In this document: positions 46,502-54,841 of the stretch, piece after piece | How the letters are laid out: each line of letters starts with the position of its first letter | How positions within the stretch are numbered: position 1 is the stretch's first letter | Assembly: GCA_004293365.1 (NCBI GenBank) | Contig: RDYN01000009.1 | Coordinates: 62,001 to 126,000, forward strand | Reading direction: 5' to 3' | Length of the DNA: 64,000 nt | Source of the DNA: Oscillatoriales cyanobacterium | GTDB lineage: Bacteria > Cyanobacteriota > Cyanobacteriia > Cyanobacteriales > Microcoleaceae | Translations under genes and position numbers: made by a program | The notes under the pieces: generated by a model | Seen by the model: the letters and a program-made list of their open reading frames with translations, nothing else | What the model was told of the DNA's origin: nothing | Database searches by the model: none

Positions 46502-46816
46502 ATGAATAAAATTTGGAAAAATTATCAAAAAGGTATGACAGCATTTGATAATTGTCACAATCCTACTCTGCAATCTCAGTGGGTAGCCCTAAAAGATGAA
46601 ATAGGAGAATTTGTTCGAGAGCCTAATTTGAGCGAAATTTGGGATATTCTTCATGCTGCTGGTAGATTGCTGTACAAACTAATCGGAATTCCTTTACATT
46701 TGGTAGCCTATCCTACTGTTCGCAAACACAGCGAACGTTTTGAGGAGTACGGCTGCATTCGCAGCCGGCGCAACTGTGAGGGTAAATGCTGCAAACAGTT
46801 GACAGTTGACAGTTGA
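46502..46816 (+). CDS. Hypothetical protein, possibly cysteine-rich tail
   Basis: A 104-residue protein if the ATG at 46502 (MNKIWKNYQKG) is used; the frame is open back to a TTG at 46415 that overlaps the proS start codon and would add 29 coherent-looking residues (KIPDNCHLRLTSDIIR). The central part (SLSEIWDILHAAGRLLYKL, LVAYPTVRKHSERF) looks helical. The end has four cysteines in about 15 residues (GCIRSRRNCEGKCC). The last residues LTVDS come from a GTTGACA heptamer repeat running into the gene end. Family not recognised. Confidence 0.55.
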   Translation: MNKIWKNYQKGMTAFDNCHNPTLQSQWVALKDEIGEFVREPNLSEIWDILHAAGRLLYKLIGIPLHLVAYPTVRKHSERFEEYGCIRSRRNCEGKCCKQLTVDS

Positions 46817-46851
46817 TAGTTGATAGTTGATAGTTGACACTTGACAGTTGG
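46797..46851. repeat. GTTGACA/GTTGATA heptamer array
   Basis: About eight 7-bp units of the type AGTTGACA or AGTTGATA follow and slightly overlap the end of the gene at 46502. The array lies just before the Rpn-type nuclease gene. Confidence 0.8.
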
Positions 46852-46889
46852 TAGCGAGGTTTTTAAACAGTTTATAGCTGATAATTATC

Positions 46890-47843
46890 ATGACCAGATT
46901 TATTCACGATCAATTCGCAAAACAATATCTCAAAGAACTATTAACGCCTCTCGGCAAAGTCGAAACCAGCCATGACATTGCTGGAGAAGTGAGGCAGATT
47001 GACGTTTTCTTTGCCCCGAAAGCCGAACCTGATGTCGAACCAACAGCCCTCGGCATTCTGGGTCAAATCGCAGCAAAACCCGCTGTAATTGAACCATTCC
47101 GCAGTCCAGTACAAACCGGAGAAATTCGCAGTTGTCTGGGAAAACTCTTTGATGTCCACGCCGAATATGAACGAGTCGCCACTAGAGATAATACCCGGAT
47201 TGCAGAGGCTGATTTACCCCAACTCTGGATACTGTCGCCGACTGTTTCCGACGCGATGCTAGCTGGATTTGGGGCGACTTCTGAACCTGAAAATTGGGTA
47301 AGCGGAGTTTATTTTTTGAATGTGTCTCTGAAAGCAGCGATCGTTGCTATTCACCAACTCCCCCGCACTCCCGAAACGCTGTGGCTGAGGGTTTTGGGGA
47401 AGGGAAACGTCCAAAAGCAAGCTATTGCCGAATTGAGAGAATTACCGTCTGATAATGTCTTTCGGTTGAACGCGCTAGAATTGTTGTACAACTTGCGAAC
47501 GATTTTAGAAGTCCGCCAAGACACAGATCGAGAAGATCGGGAGTTAATTATGGAACTGTCACCCCTCTATTTGCAACGAATTGAAGATGCAACTCAGCGC
47601 GGTATGCAGCAAGGTATGCAGCAAGGTATTCAGCAAGGTATGCAGCAAGGTATGCAGCGCGCTCAACGCCTGATGGTTGAGAATCTGCTACAAGCAAAAT
47701 TTAGTGAGATTGATGAAGAATTAGCCCAAATAATCGAGCCTTTGATTCAACTAGAACCCATCGAGATTGCGCGGCTGATGATGCAGCTCGATCGCTCTGA
47801 ATTGCTAGCTCATTTTGAACAAAAAAATCAATCGCAATCATGA
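46890..47843 (+). CDS. Rpn-family PD-(D/E)XK nuclease/transposase-like protein with DUF4351 tail
   Basis: A 317-residue protein of the group annotated as Rpn or DUF4351 nucleases. N-terminal MTRFIHDQFAKQYLKELLTPLG and EVRQIDVFF (E and D-x-F of the nuclease core) mark the domain. Near residue 232-260 comes GMQQGMQQGIQQGMQQ, a four-residue repeat coded by a 12-bp DNA repeat. The C-terminal DUF4351 piece (ENLLQAKFSEIDEELAQIIEPLIQLEP) ends the protein. Rpn proteins can nick DNA and promote RecA-independent recombination in E. coli. A second copy of the C-terminal third follows directly. Confidence 0.85.
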   Translation: MTRFIHDQFAKQYLKELLTPLGKVETSHDIAGEVRQIDVFFAPKAEPDVEPTALGILGQIAAKPAVIEPFRSPVQTGEIRSCLGKLFDVHAEYERVATRDNTRIAEADLPQLWILSPTVSDAMLAGFGATSEPENWVSGVYFLNVSLKAAIVAIHQLPRTPETLWLRVLGKGNVQKQAIAELRELPSDNVFRLNALELLYNLRTILEVRQDTDREDRELIMELSPLYLQRIEDATQRGMQQGMQQGIQQGMQQGMQRAQRLMVENLLQAKFSEIDEELAQIIEPLIQLEPIEIARLMMQLDRSELLAHFEQKNQSQS

Positions 47844-47921
47844 CTCAGCAGCGCACTTTACAATCTGTAGGGTGCGCTAAATCATTTTATTATTTATTGT
47901 CGAGAAAATCCGGAGTTAATT

Positions 47922-48275
47922 ATGGAACTGTCACCGCTCTATTTGCAACGACTTGAAGAAGCAACTCAGCGAGGTATCGAGCAAGGTATTCAGCAAGGTA
48001 TCGACCAAGGTATTCAGCAAGTTATTCAGCAAGGTATCGACCAAGGTATTCAGCAAGGTATTCAGCAAGGTATCGAGCAAGGTATTCAGCAAATTAAACG
48101 CGAGACTCTTGAGGGTATATTACAAGTAAGATTTGGCGAAATCGATGAAGAATTAGCCCAAATAATTGAGCCTTTGATTCAACTAGAACCTCTTGAAATG
48201 ATACGACTGAGTATGCAGCTCGATCGCCCCGAATTACTAGCTAGTTTTCTGCCGGAAAATCAAACGGAATCCTAA
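47922..48275 (+). pseudogene. Duplicated 3' fragment of the Rpn-type gene with expanded repeats
   Basis: The frame begins MELSPLYLQRLEEATQRG and matches the upstream gene from residue about 220 onward, including DNA before the ATG (CGGGAGTTAATTATGGAACTG). The GxQQ repeat is longer here (about 12 units of GIQQ/GIDQ/GIEQ) and the C-terminus keeps GEIDEELAQIIEPLIQLEP. It lacks the nuclease domain. It may be a non-functional remnant, or a free DUF4351/coiled-coil peptide that could interfere with the full protein; the sequence does not decide. Confidence 0.7.
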
Positions 48276-48768
48276 CTCGGTAGCGCACTTTACGATATCT
48301 GAGGAATGAGAATTAAATAACCTGCAATTTTGATTGTTCTTGTGGGATGGGCGTCTCGCCCGTCTATAAGGGACGGGCGAGACGCCCATCCCACAGGTTT
48401 ATGTAAATTATTTAATTCACCATTCTAAGGTACACCGCATCGCACTTTATTCGTATTGATAATGGGTAGCCATCGCCCCCGCCTCAAACTTGCCTTTTTT
48501 GGGCGAACTCTGCTGCTACCACTCGCAAAAAAACCCATTTCTGACTTTAGACGGATTTATTCTTCAGCTTCAAGAGCCATAATCAGCAGTAAGGATGACA
48601 TAACTAGAGAACAGATTTACTACTCATCCGGATTGCACGAATCAAGGCTTCTGTAAGATAAAGCCTGACGAAACAAACCACGATCTAAAAAGTCCCAATT
48701 CCCCTACTTAACAGTTAGGGGCTGATTTCAATATGCCTAATTCGGCATCAAACTTTAGGAGGTAATTT
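48276..48768. repeat. Spacer with a perfect 24-bp hairpin
   Basis: The arms TGTGGGATGGGCGTCTCGC... at 48341-48364 and 48372-48395 pair perfectly over 24 bp around a 7-nt loop; the same element as 26246-26300. No gene. A strong ribosome site (TAGGAGGT) precedes the ATG at 48769. Confidence 0.8.
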
Positions 48769-51700
48769 ATGTTTGAAAGCGAGTTATTCATGTCGCTGTA
48801 CAGTCCCCAATTCAATATTGCTCAAATGCCAATAGAAATAGATGTCCCGTTTGACCACCCCGATCTCGGAGGGCTGATGTTTCTGAGCCCTCAGTTCTTT
48901 GTGGCATTAATCGCCGGAGTCATCATGGCTTTTGGCTTCCAATTCCTGTTAACAAATTTCTCGATCGCCGCCAAAATCTCCAACTGGGACGAGGCTTTGC
49001 CCGACGATGACGATGATGAGTCCGAAACTTTTGGCACTAAAGTTCGCAAGATCGAAGGCTTAGTCGGCGGTTGGATTTTAGTCACAGTTAACATAGCTTT
49101 ATTTTTAGCTTGTTTTCTGGCAGTCAAACTAACTTCAATTGCCTCGGTAGACGGCGCGGCAATTATTGGTGTGGTCATTTGGTCGGCGTACTTTTTAACG
49201 CTGGTATGGCTGGGTTCTAGCGCCGTCAGTTCCACGATCGGTTCCTTGATCAAAACTGCTTTTTCCGGCATTCAAGGTGTCATGGGTACTGCTGGTTCCG
49301 CGATCGGCGGCAAGATGGCCAGCGACCAAATGGTCAACACTGTAGAGGCATCTGTGGCTGCTGTCCGCCGCGAATTGAGCTCGGCTGTAGACCCGGACAG
49401 CATTCGCGAAACCATCCAAGATTATGTCGGTTCTTTGCAGTTACCGAAGCTGGATGTTAAGGAAATTCGCGGTCAATTTGAAAAGTTGCTGGGCGATACT
49501 GATATCAAATCTCTTGCGGGAAGCGACGTTCTGAAGAATGTTAACCGCCAAACTTTTGTGGATTTAATTAGCAGCCGCACAGACTTTTCTCAACAGGAAG
49601 TAAATCAAGTTGCCGACCAACTCGAAGGTGTTTGGAAGCAAACCTTCGGGAAGCAGCAAGACAAGAAAGACCCGAATTTAGAATTGATTGATTTTCTTAA
49701 ATTTGCGGCTCCAGATTTGCTGAAGTCTGATGAACTCAACGCCAAGCTATCTCAAATTCTGGAAACTCGGGAAAACAAATCAGAATCCAGCAGCGACATG
49801 AAGCGCGCGATGCAGTTGGGTGTGGAAGCTCTTGTCGGCACTGTTTTGTCGCGGACGGATTTGTCGGATTTGGATGTGGAAAAAATCTCTGGTCAGTTGC
49901 AGCAACTGACTGCAAAAGGGACGGAACAAGCTAAGTCTTTGGCTTCTAAGGTGGGCGATAAAGTGCCTGCGCTGCCTTTCAATACAGCTAAGGCTGATGT
50001 GGAAAATTACTTGCTGAATACTCAACCTTGGCATCTCAACCGAGAAACTATCAAGCAGGAATTTAGGGATGTTATTTACGATCCCGAAGCTTCTCCGGGA
50101 GCAGTTTTGCGCCAGTTAGAGATGTTTAATCCCGATTATTTTGTAGGGATTCTGGGCCGCCGCGAGGGCTTCAGTCAGGAACAGGCGAGGGAAATTGCCG
50201 AACAGCTTGAAAGCGTGCGCCAAGAAGTTTTGGAAATTGTGCAAGCTGCTGCTGGTGAGGAACAGTCTCAGGATTTGCGGAGCCGGATTGAGAATTATTT
50301 GCGATCGACTGGTAAGGAAGAATTGAATCCTGAAGGTATCGAGAAGGACTTCCAAGCGCTGTTGGAAGATCGCGATGCTGGTTTTGAGGCGTTGCGCGAT
50401 CGCCTGTCACAATTCGATCGCGATACTCTGGTACAATTGCTCGGCCAGCGCGAGGATTTTAGCCCCGAGGAAGCGGATCAGTTAATCGGGCGGCTCGAAA
50501 GTTCGCGCGATCGCGTAATTTCCAAAGCTCAAGAATTGCAAGAGCAAGCGAAATCGAAAGCGCAAGAAGTACGCCAAAGGGTAGAAGAGTATCTCCGCAA
50601 TACTAACAAGGAAGAACTCAATCCTGAAGCGATCGAGCGCGAGTTTCAAACGCTGTTAAGCGACCCGCAAGCAGGCTTGAAAGCGCTGAGAGAACGCTTG
50701 TCTCAATTCGATCGCGATACGCTGGTGCAACTGCTGTCGCAGCGCCAAGATCTCAGCGAAGAACAGGTAAATGGGGCGATCGACAAAATCGAATCCGTGC
50801 GCGACAACATTATCCACGCGCCGCAAATTGTTGCGGATAAAGCTAAGCAGCAGTACGAAGAAATTACTGCAAAAATTGGCGAGTACCTGCGGAATACTAA
50901 CCTGGAAGAACTGGATCCTGAAGGCATCAATCGGGATTTGACCAAATTGTTTGAAAATCCGAAAGAAGGTGCCTTGGCGCTGCGGGAAAGACTGTCTCAG
51001 GTCGATCGCGAAACCTTGGTCAAGTTGCTTTCGCAGCGGGAAGATTTGAGCGAAGAACAGATCGAGCGGACGATCGATCGCGTGCAAGATTCAATTCGCA
51101 GCATCGTGAAATCGCCCCGCCGCTTGGCATCTCGCGCTCAAAAAACTGTCCAGGATTTCCAAGGAAGTTTGGAAAATTACTTGCGGAATACCGACAAGGA
51201 AGAACTCAATCCTGACGGTATCAAGCGCGATTTGCAGTTGCTGTTTAGCGAGCCGGGAGCGGGGATGCAAAGTTTGGGCGATCGGCTGAAGCACTTCGAT
51301 CGCGGTACTTTGGTAGCCTTGCTGTCCCAGCGGGAAGACATCTCCGAAGAGGAAGCGAACCAAATTGCCGATCGTATTGAATCTGTCCGCAACGAGTTTG
51401 TCGAACAAATTCAAATGGTACAAGACAAGTTCCAGTCAACAATTGACGGTATTTTCTCAAAAATCCGGGATTACCTCAATTCGCTCGATCGGCCAGAGCT
51501 CAACTACGAAGGAATCAAGCGCGACTTCCGCAAAGTATTTGACGATCCACAGGCCGGATTTGACGCGATTAAACAGCGTTTGGGTGAATTCGATCGCGGT
51601 ACCTTAGTAGCGCTGCTGAGTTCTCGTTCCGACATTTCCGAGACAGACGCTCACCGAATTGTTGACCAAATGGAAGGAGCCCGGGACAGCGTTATATTGC

Positions 51701-51897
51701 GCGCCGAACGCCTGCAAGATGAAGCCAAAAAACGCATTAAAGAGCTCAAGAACAAGACCAAGCAGCAAGCAGAAGATGCGCGGGAAGCCGCCGCAACTGC
51801 TGCTTGGTGGCTGTTCGGTACGGCTCTAACTTCTGTAGTGGTTTCGGCTTTGGCTGGAGCAATAGCAGTCGGCGGTATTTCGGGTTTGTTTAGCTAG
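48769..51897 (+). CDS. Large membrane-anchored protein with seven 98-residue repeats
   Basis: A 1042-residue protein. Three TM segments near the N-terminus (about residues 38-62, 98-122, 130-150) separated by an acidic loop (DDDDDESE), and one at the C-terminus (about 1008-1037, WWLFGTALTSVVVSALAG). Between them at least six repeats start near residues 411, 509, 605, 705, 802 and 900, each with YLRNTNKEELNPEGI, FDRDTLVQLLSQREDLSEE and a short helix IxSVRD; a seventh, weaker unit is at about 205-290. Repeats are joined by coiled coils. I do not recognise a named family. It may be a structural or tethering protein with cytoplasmic or lumenal repeats; topology is unknown. Strong TAGGAGGT site. 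Confidence 0.82.
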   Translation: MFESELFMSLYSPQFNIAQMPIEIDVPFDHPDLGGLMFLSPQFFVALIAGVIMAFGFQFLLTNFSIAAKISNWDEALPDDDDDESETFGTKVRKIEGLVGGWILVTVNIALFLACFLAVKLTSIASVDGAAIIGVVIWSAYFLTLVWLGSSAVSSTIGSLIKTAFSGIQGVMGTAGSAIGGKMASDQMVNTVEASVAAVRRELSSAVDPDSIRETIQDYVGSLQLPKLDVKEIRGQFEKLLGDTDIKSLAGSDVLKNVNRQTFVDLISSRTDFSQQEVNQVADQLEGVWKQTFGKQQDKKDPNLELIDFLKFAAPDLLKSDELNAKLSQILETRENKSESSSDMKRAMQLGVEALVGTVLSRTDLSDLDVEKISGQLQQLTAKGTEQAKSLASKVGDKVPALPFNTAKADVENYLLNTQPWHLNRETIKQEFRDVIYDPEASPGAVLRQLEMFNPDYFVGILGRREGFSQEQAREIAEQLESVRQEVLEIVQAAAGEEQSQDLRSRIENYLRSTGKEELNPEGIEKDFQALLEDRDAGFEALRDRLSQFDRDTLVQLLGQREDFSPEEADQLIGRLESSRDRVISKAQELQEQAKSKAQEVRQRVEEYLRNTNKEELNPEAIEREFQTLLSDPQAGLKALRERLSQFDRDTLVQLLSQRQDLSEEQVNGAIDKIESVRDNIIHAPQIVADKAKQQYEEITAKIGEYLRNTNLEELDPEGINRDLTKLFENPKEGALALRERLSQVDRETLVKLLSQREDLSEEQIERTIDRVQDSIRSIVKSPRRLASRAQKTVQDFQGSLENYLRNTDKEELNPDGIKRDLQLLFSEPGAGMQSLGDRLKHFDRGTLVALLSQREDISEEEANQIADRIESVRNEFVEQIQMVQDKFQSTIDGIFSKIRDYLNSLDRPELNYEGIKRDFRKVFDDPQAGFDAIKQRLGEFDRGTLVALLSSRSDISETDAHRIVDQMEGARDSVILRAERLQDEAKKRIKELKNKTKQQAEDAREAAATAAWWLFGTALTSVVVSALAGAIAVGGISGLFS

Positions 51898-52041
51898 AAT
51901 TTCCACAAGTTTCAATTAAAGTTCTCCTGATTCTAGGCTGGCTGTGTGCCAGCCTATTTTCTTTGAAATCCTACGCTCTCGGTTCCAACGGAAAAAAAGG
52001 TTCGTAGTGAGGACTTTAGTCCGCAAAAATTAAGCAGTATT
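51898..52041. other. Gap after the repeat protein with one GTAGTGAGGACT half-element
   Basis: GTTCGTAGTGAGGACTTTAGTCC at about 52001-52021 is a half copy of the GTAGTGAGGACT family. Nothing else was seen. Confidence 0.5.
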
Positions 52042-52246
52042 CGTAGGGTGCGTCGCTCGAAAAAGCCCTTGCATTCAATCGACAATATTAGGGCGACGCA
52101 CCTTAAACATGGGCCGCATCGTGGAAACAGCCTTGCGTAAAAATCTCGTCCAACAATTGTTGTGTACCACTATTTTGATAAAAGGTGCGTCCCCACGATA
52201 TTATCGATTGAATGCAAGGGATTGTTCGCAAGCGACACACCCTACA
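52042..52246. mobile_element. Candidate 205-bp palindromic element
   Basis: Outer arms GTAGGGTGCGTCGCT (52043) and AGCGACACACCCTAC (52232) match with one mismatch; inner arms CCCTTGCATTCAATCGA (52066-52082) and its inverse (52204-52220) match over 17 bp. The interior has GGGCGACGCACC and GGTGCGTCCCC, a further weak pairing. No gene inside. It resembles a MITE or a foldback element. Confidence 0.6.
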
Positions 52247-52264
52247 AATACTACGAACCTTGAT

Positions 52265-52386
52265 TACAACTAAGGTTTGTAGTGAGGACTTTAGTCCGCA
52301 AAAATTAAGAAGGACTGAAGTCCTCACTACAAACCTGACTTCAGTCCGCAAAAATTAAGAAGGACTGAAGTCCTCACTACAAACCT
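52265..52386. repeat. Tandem GTAGTGAGGACT hairpins
   Basis: Two overlapping hairpins of the GTTTGTAGTGAGGACTTTAGTCCGC family, with the spacer AAAAATTAAGAAGGACTGAAG repeated at 52310 and 52360. They lie upstream of the carotenoid-protein gene. Confidence 0.8.
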
Positions 52387-52603
52387 TACGATTTCAAAGT
52401 AATTGACCTGAGACATATCGCATCCTCCTTTAGTTGTAACTTTTCTAGCAGATTCCTCACATCAATCTTTAATTACGGTCGGGGATCATCTCTACCTTAA
52501 GCAAGATTCTAGCCTAGGTATTTATTCGCTAACTTTCATTAAGTCGCAAAACAAGTTTTCGCCCTAAGAAAACTGAGCAATAGATATTATTTTGGAGGCT
52601 TCA
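52387..52603 (+). promoter_or_regulatory. Upstream region of the helical carotenoid protein gene
   Basis: A/T-rich leader of about 215 bp between the last hairpin and the HCP start, ending in TTTTGGAGG, a strong ribosome-binding site. Promoter motifs are not obvious by eye. Confidence 0.4.
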
Positions 52604-53083
52604 ATGACATTTACTACTGCCGGTGCTTACGACCAAGGAAAAGTAGATATTCAGAGCTTGAGTGTAGACGACCAATTAGGTTTGCTGTGGTTTGTTTACA
52701 CCGAAATGGGCAAGTCAATCACGCCAGCGGCTCCCGGTGCTTCCGGTTCCGAAATTGCTCAGGGTTTGTTCGATCAAGTCAAGCCGCTGCCCCACGAGGA
52801 ACAACTGCAAGTAATGCGCGACATTGCCTCAAAAGCCAATACTGAAATCAGCCGGATGTACGGCTCGATGAGCCCGGAAACCAAGCTGGCTTTTTGGTAT
52901 TTCCTGGCAGTAGGAATGGATGAAGGAACAATTATTCCCGTCCCTCCCGACTATCAACTTCCCGAAGCTGGAAAAGCTTTATTAGGAAAGATTCAGGGCA
53001 TGGACTTTCAACAGCAAATTGATTTCCTGCGCGGTACAGTTTTAGAAATGGGTGCCGGGGCCGCTCCGGGCGCTGGCATTTAA
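52604..53083 (+). CDS. Helical carotenoid protein (OCP N-terminal domain homologue)
   Basis: A 159-residue stand-alone homologue of the orange carotenoid protein N-terminal domain; there is no C-terminal NTF2-like domain. ATG at 52604 follows GGAGG. The conserved carotenoid-tunnel aromatics are kept: LLWFVYTEMGKSI (OCP Trp41/Tyr44 region) and LAFWYFLAVGMDEGTIIPVPP (OCP Trp110 region). HCPs bind carotenoids; some quench singlet oxygen and some quench phycobilisomes. Which HCP clade this is cannot be settled by eye. A free C-terminal homologue (CTDH) is not in the window. Confidence 0.9.
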   Translation: MTFTTAGAYDQGKVDIQSLSVDDQLGLLWFVYTEMGKSITPAAPGASGSEIAQGLFDQVKPLPHEEQLQVMRDIASKANTEISRMYGSMSPETKLAFWYFLAVGMDEGTIIPVPPDYQLPEAGKALLGKIQGMDFQQQIDFLRGTVLEMGAGAAPGAGI

Positions 53084-53095
53084 TTTGAGTTGAGT

Positions 53096-53115
53096 AAGGT
53101 GCGCAGTGCGCACCT
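53096..53115. terminator. AGGTGCGCAGTGCGCACCT hairpin between converging genes
   Basis: A 9-bp perfect inverted repeat around one base lies between the stop codons of the carotenoid protein and the decarboxylase-like gene. Same family as 44476 and 54705. Confidence 0.6.
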
Positions 53116-53126
53116 ACAAATTCTAG

Positions 53127-53801
53127 CTAATAACTGAATTCAGCAGCTATGTTCCCCACAACTTCCGGCGCACCTGCAATTAAACGCATATCTTCGCAGC
53201 CAACTGTGAGCAATGGTTGACCTAAGTTTAAACTGGCAAAATGACTCTCTTCAGGTATTTCTACTTCGCCTTTAATCAAGCCGATGCGAGACTGGAACTC
53301 TCCTTTAAACATTAGCAAATTGCTGCGATCGGCGCTAAAAACATTTCCGCTCAAAGGTAGGGGAAATCCAAAACTTTGTTTGCTGTAATTGAGACTGCAC
53401 AGTTGCAGATTTCCTTGGCTAACTGTGACGCGGTAGCCTAGCGGTGAGGCTTTTAGTGAATCGCTGCCTTCCCAACTAAATTGAGCTAATTCTTTAGGAA
53501 GTCCCCAAATTTCGCGCCCGCCAGCTACTGAGTTAGGGTTGTCTACGTAGATGTGCGAAATCCAAGCGCCCCATTTTCCTGCATTACTGGCGATCGCGCT
53601 AACTACAATTAACTCATTGTACTCCATCACGGAACCCAGCCCGTAGGAGGATATATAAATGCCACCTAGCGTTTTTCCTGGCAATAAACAGACAATTTCT
53701 AACTCAGAGGGAACCAAGGGGCGCACTCGTGCTACATCTACCAATTGCAAAGTCTGAACAGCATAACCTTGCAGGCGCCAAGGAGCAGGTGAATATACCA
53801 T
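53127..53801 (-). CDS. Acetoacetate-decarboxylase-family protein
   Basis: A 224-residue protein of the ADC-like superfamily. The start is MVYSPAPWRLQGYAVQTLQLVDVARVRPLVP; the central GGREIWGLPKELAQFSW corresponds to the catalytic region of acetoacetate decarboxylase, with the Schiff-base lysine candidate in GLPKE. Cyanobacteria carry several such proteins with unknown substrates; true acetoacetate decarboxylation is not implied. It converges with the carotenoid-protein gene across a short GGTGCGCAGTGCGCACC hairpin at 53097-53113, which can terminate both. Confidence 0.82.
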   Translation of the reverse strand: MVYSPAPWRLQGYAVQTLQLVDVARVRPLVPSELEIVCLLPGKTLGGIYISSYGLGSVMEYNELIVVSAIASNAGKWGAWISHIYVDNPNSVAGGREIWGLPKELAQFSWEGSDSLKASPLGYRVTVSQGNLQLCSLNYSKQSFGFPLPLSGNVFSADRSNLLMFKGEFQSRIGLIKGEVEIPEESHFASLNLGQPLLTVGCEDMRLIAGAPEVVGNIAAEFSY

Positions 53802-54004
53802 TTTAAGTGATTTTAGATCTGATATTTTATATTTATTTTAGCTTAGGCTCTAAAACAGCAACAGGTTTTGGTATTTTTTCATAACATCCTAGTATATTCA
53901 CGCATAAGAAAGATTAATCTGCGAATAGCGAGCAATTAGTTGACATTTGAGCAAAAGTTAAATATCGTCTACTTAGTGAATATTTAGAAGGAACCTAAAC
54001 CTGT

Positions 54005-54667
54005 ATGCTGACATCTTACAAGCCAGATGTTTTCGATACTTTAGAGCATTTTTTTACGGCAAGAGACCTACTGGAACAAGCCCAAGACAACATGACCGAA
54101 CTCGGTGCTATCATCCGCAGTCACGGCTTGCAAAAACAGGTTGGTATCTGCTTGCTTCACAAACACTTTGACCTCTCGGATAACGAGAGGTTGGTTGAAG
54201 AGTTTGATGGCAACAATGCTTATGTTAAGCCAACCGCAGAATACGGCGATGCTATTCCTTATATGTGGAAGGTGGAACAAAATCAAGCATCAGGCGAATG
54301 GGTTTGGTTTCCCTTAGAATTTGTCCGCGTTACTGAAGCTGTGTCGGCAGCAGTTGAACGGTCAGAAGCTGTTGTCAATAACTCGGAATTCCTGAATGAA
54401 ATTGCGGGTAAACTGTCAGAATTGGGAATGACTGGAATGTTCGGAATCAGCATTTTGCACCGAGATGCAATTAAGGTTGCTGAGGGCGAAATTTTGGTGG
54501 AAAGTACAGACGACGAAGCCCGTGTCTTGACTCTTTCTTCGGTTCCTCGCCAAAATGTCGATCGCACAACTTTAACACAAACTCTCTGGCAGTTTCCCAA
54601 TGCTGAAGGGTTTGAGGTTGGGGCGATGTGTTCTCACTGCACTCACTGCACGCATTGCACTCATTAG
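54005..54667 (+). CDS. Duplicated-domain protein ending in four Cys-x-His triplets
   Basis: A 220-residue protein, start MLTSYKPDVFDTLEHFF with GAAGGAAC before it. It has an internal duplication: LGAIIRSHGLQKQVGICLLHKHFDL...ERLVEEF at about residues 33-62 and IAGKLSELGMTGMFGISILHRD...EILVEST at about 139-172. The last 12 residues are C-S-H then three C-T-H triplets (209-220), right at the end, after a Gly/Met linker. Such an ending is typical of a metal-binding tag or of a peptide that is modified after translation. An HxD...H oxygenase gene follows on the same strand. No named family that I recognise. Confidence 0.8.
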   Translation: MLTSYKPDVFDTLEHFFTARDLLEQAQDNMTELGAIIRSHGLQKQVGICLLHKHFDLSDNERLVEEFDGNNAYVKPTAEYGDAIPYMWKVEQNQASGEWVWFPLEFVRVTEAVSAAVERSEAVVNNSEFLNEIAGKLSELGMTGMFGISILHRDAIKVAEGEILVESTDDEARVLTLSSVPRQNVDRTTLTQTLWQFPNAEGFEVGAMCSHCTHCTHCTH

Positions 54668-54699
54668 GCAAGATTGCTAAAGTGTAAAAATTAGTATAT

Positions 54700-54812
54700 A
54701 TGTAGGGTGCGCACTGCGCACCTTACCGCTATAAGTAGCAAGTCAAACTACTTTTTGCCTAAGTCCTCAAACAGAGAAGAAAGGACTAAATTCCTTACTA
54801 CGAACGGGTTTT
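54700..54812. repeat. Gap with GGTGCGCA hairpin and a degenerate GTAGTGAGGACT copy
   Basis: GTAGGGTGCGCACTGCGCACC at 54702-54722 is a hairpin of the GGTGCGCA family; 54766-54808 resembles the GTAGTGAGGACT family with several changes. The hairpin follows the Cys-His gene by 35 bp and could limit read-through into the oxygenase gene. Confidence 0.6.
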
Positions 54813-54841
54813 TAGTAAGTGCGATTGAGCAATATTAAATA

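Noticed and set aside
48456-48656. Small plus-strand gene before the large repeat protein
   Set aside because: Composition is unnatural and there is no ribosome site; it is part of the spacer.
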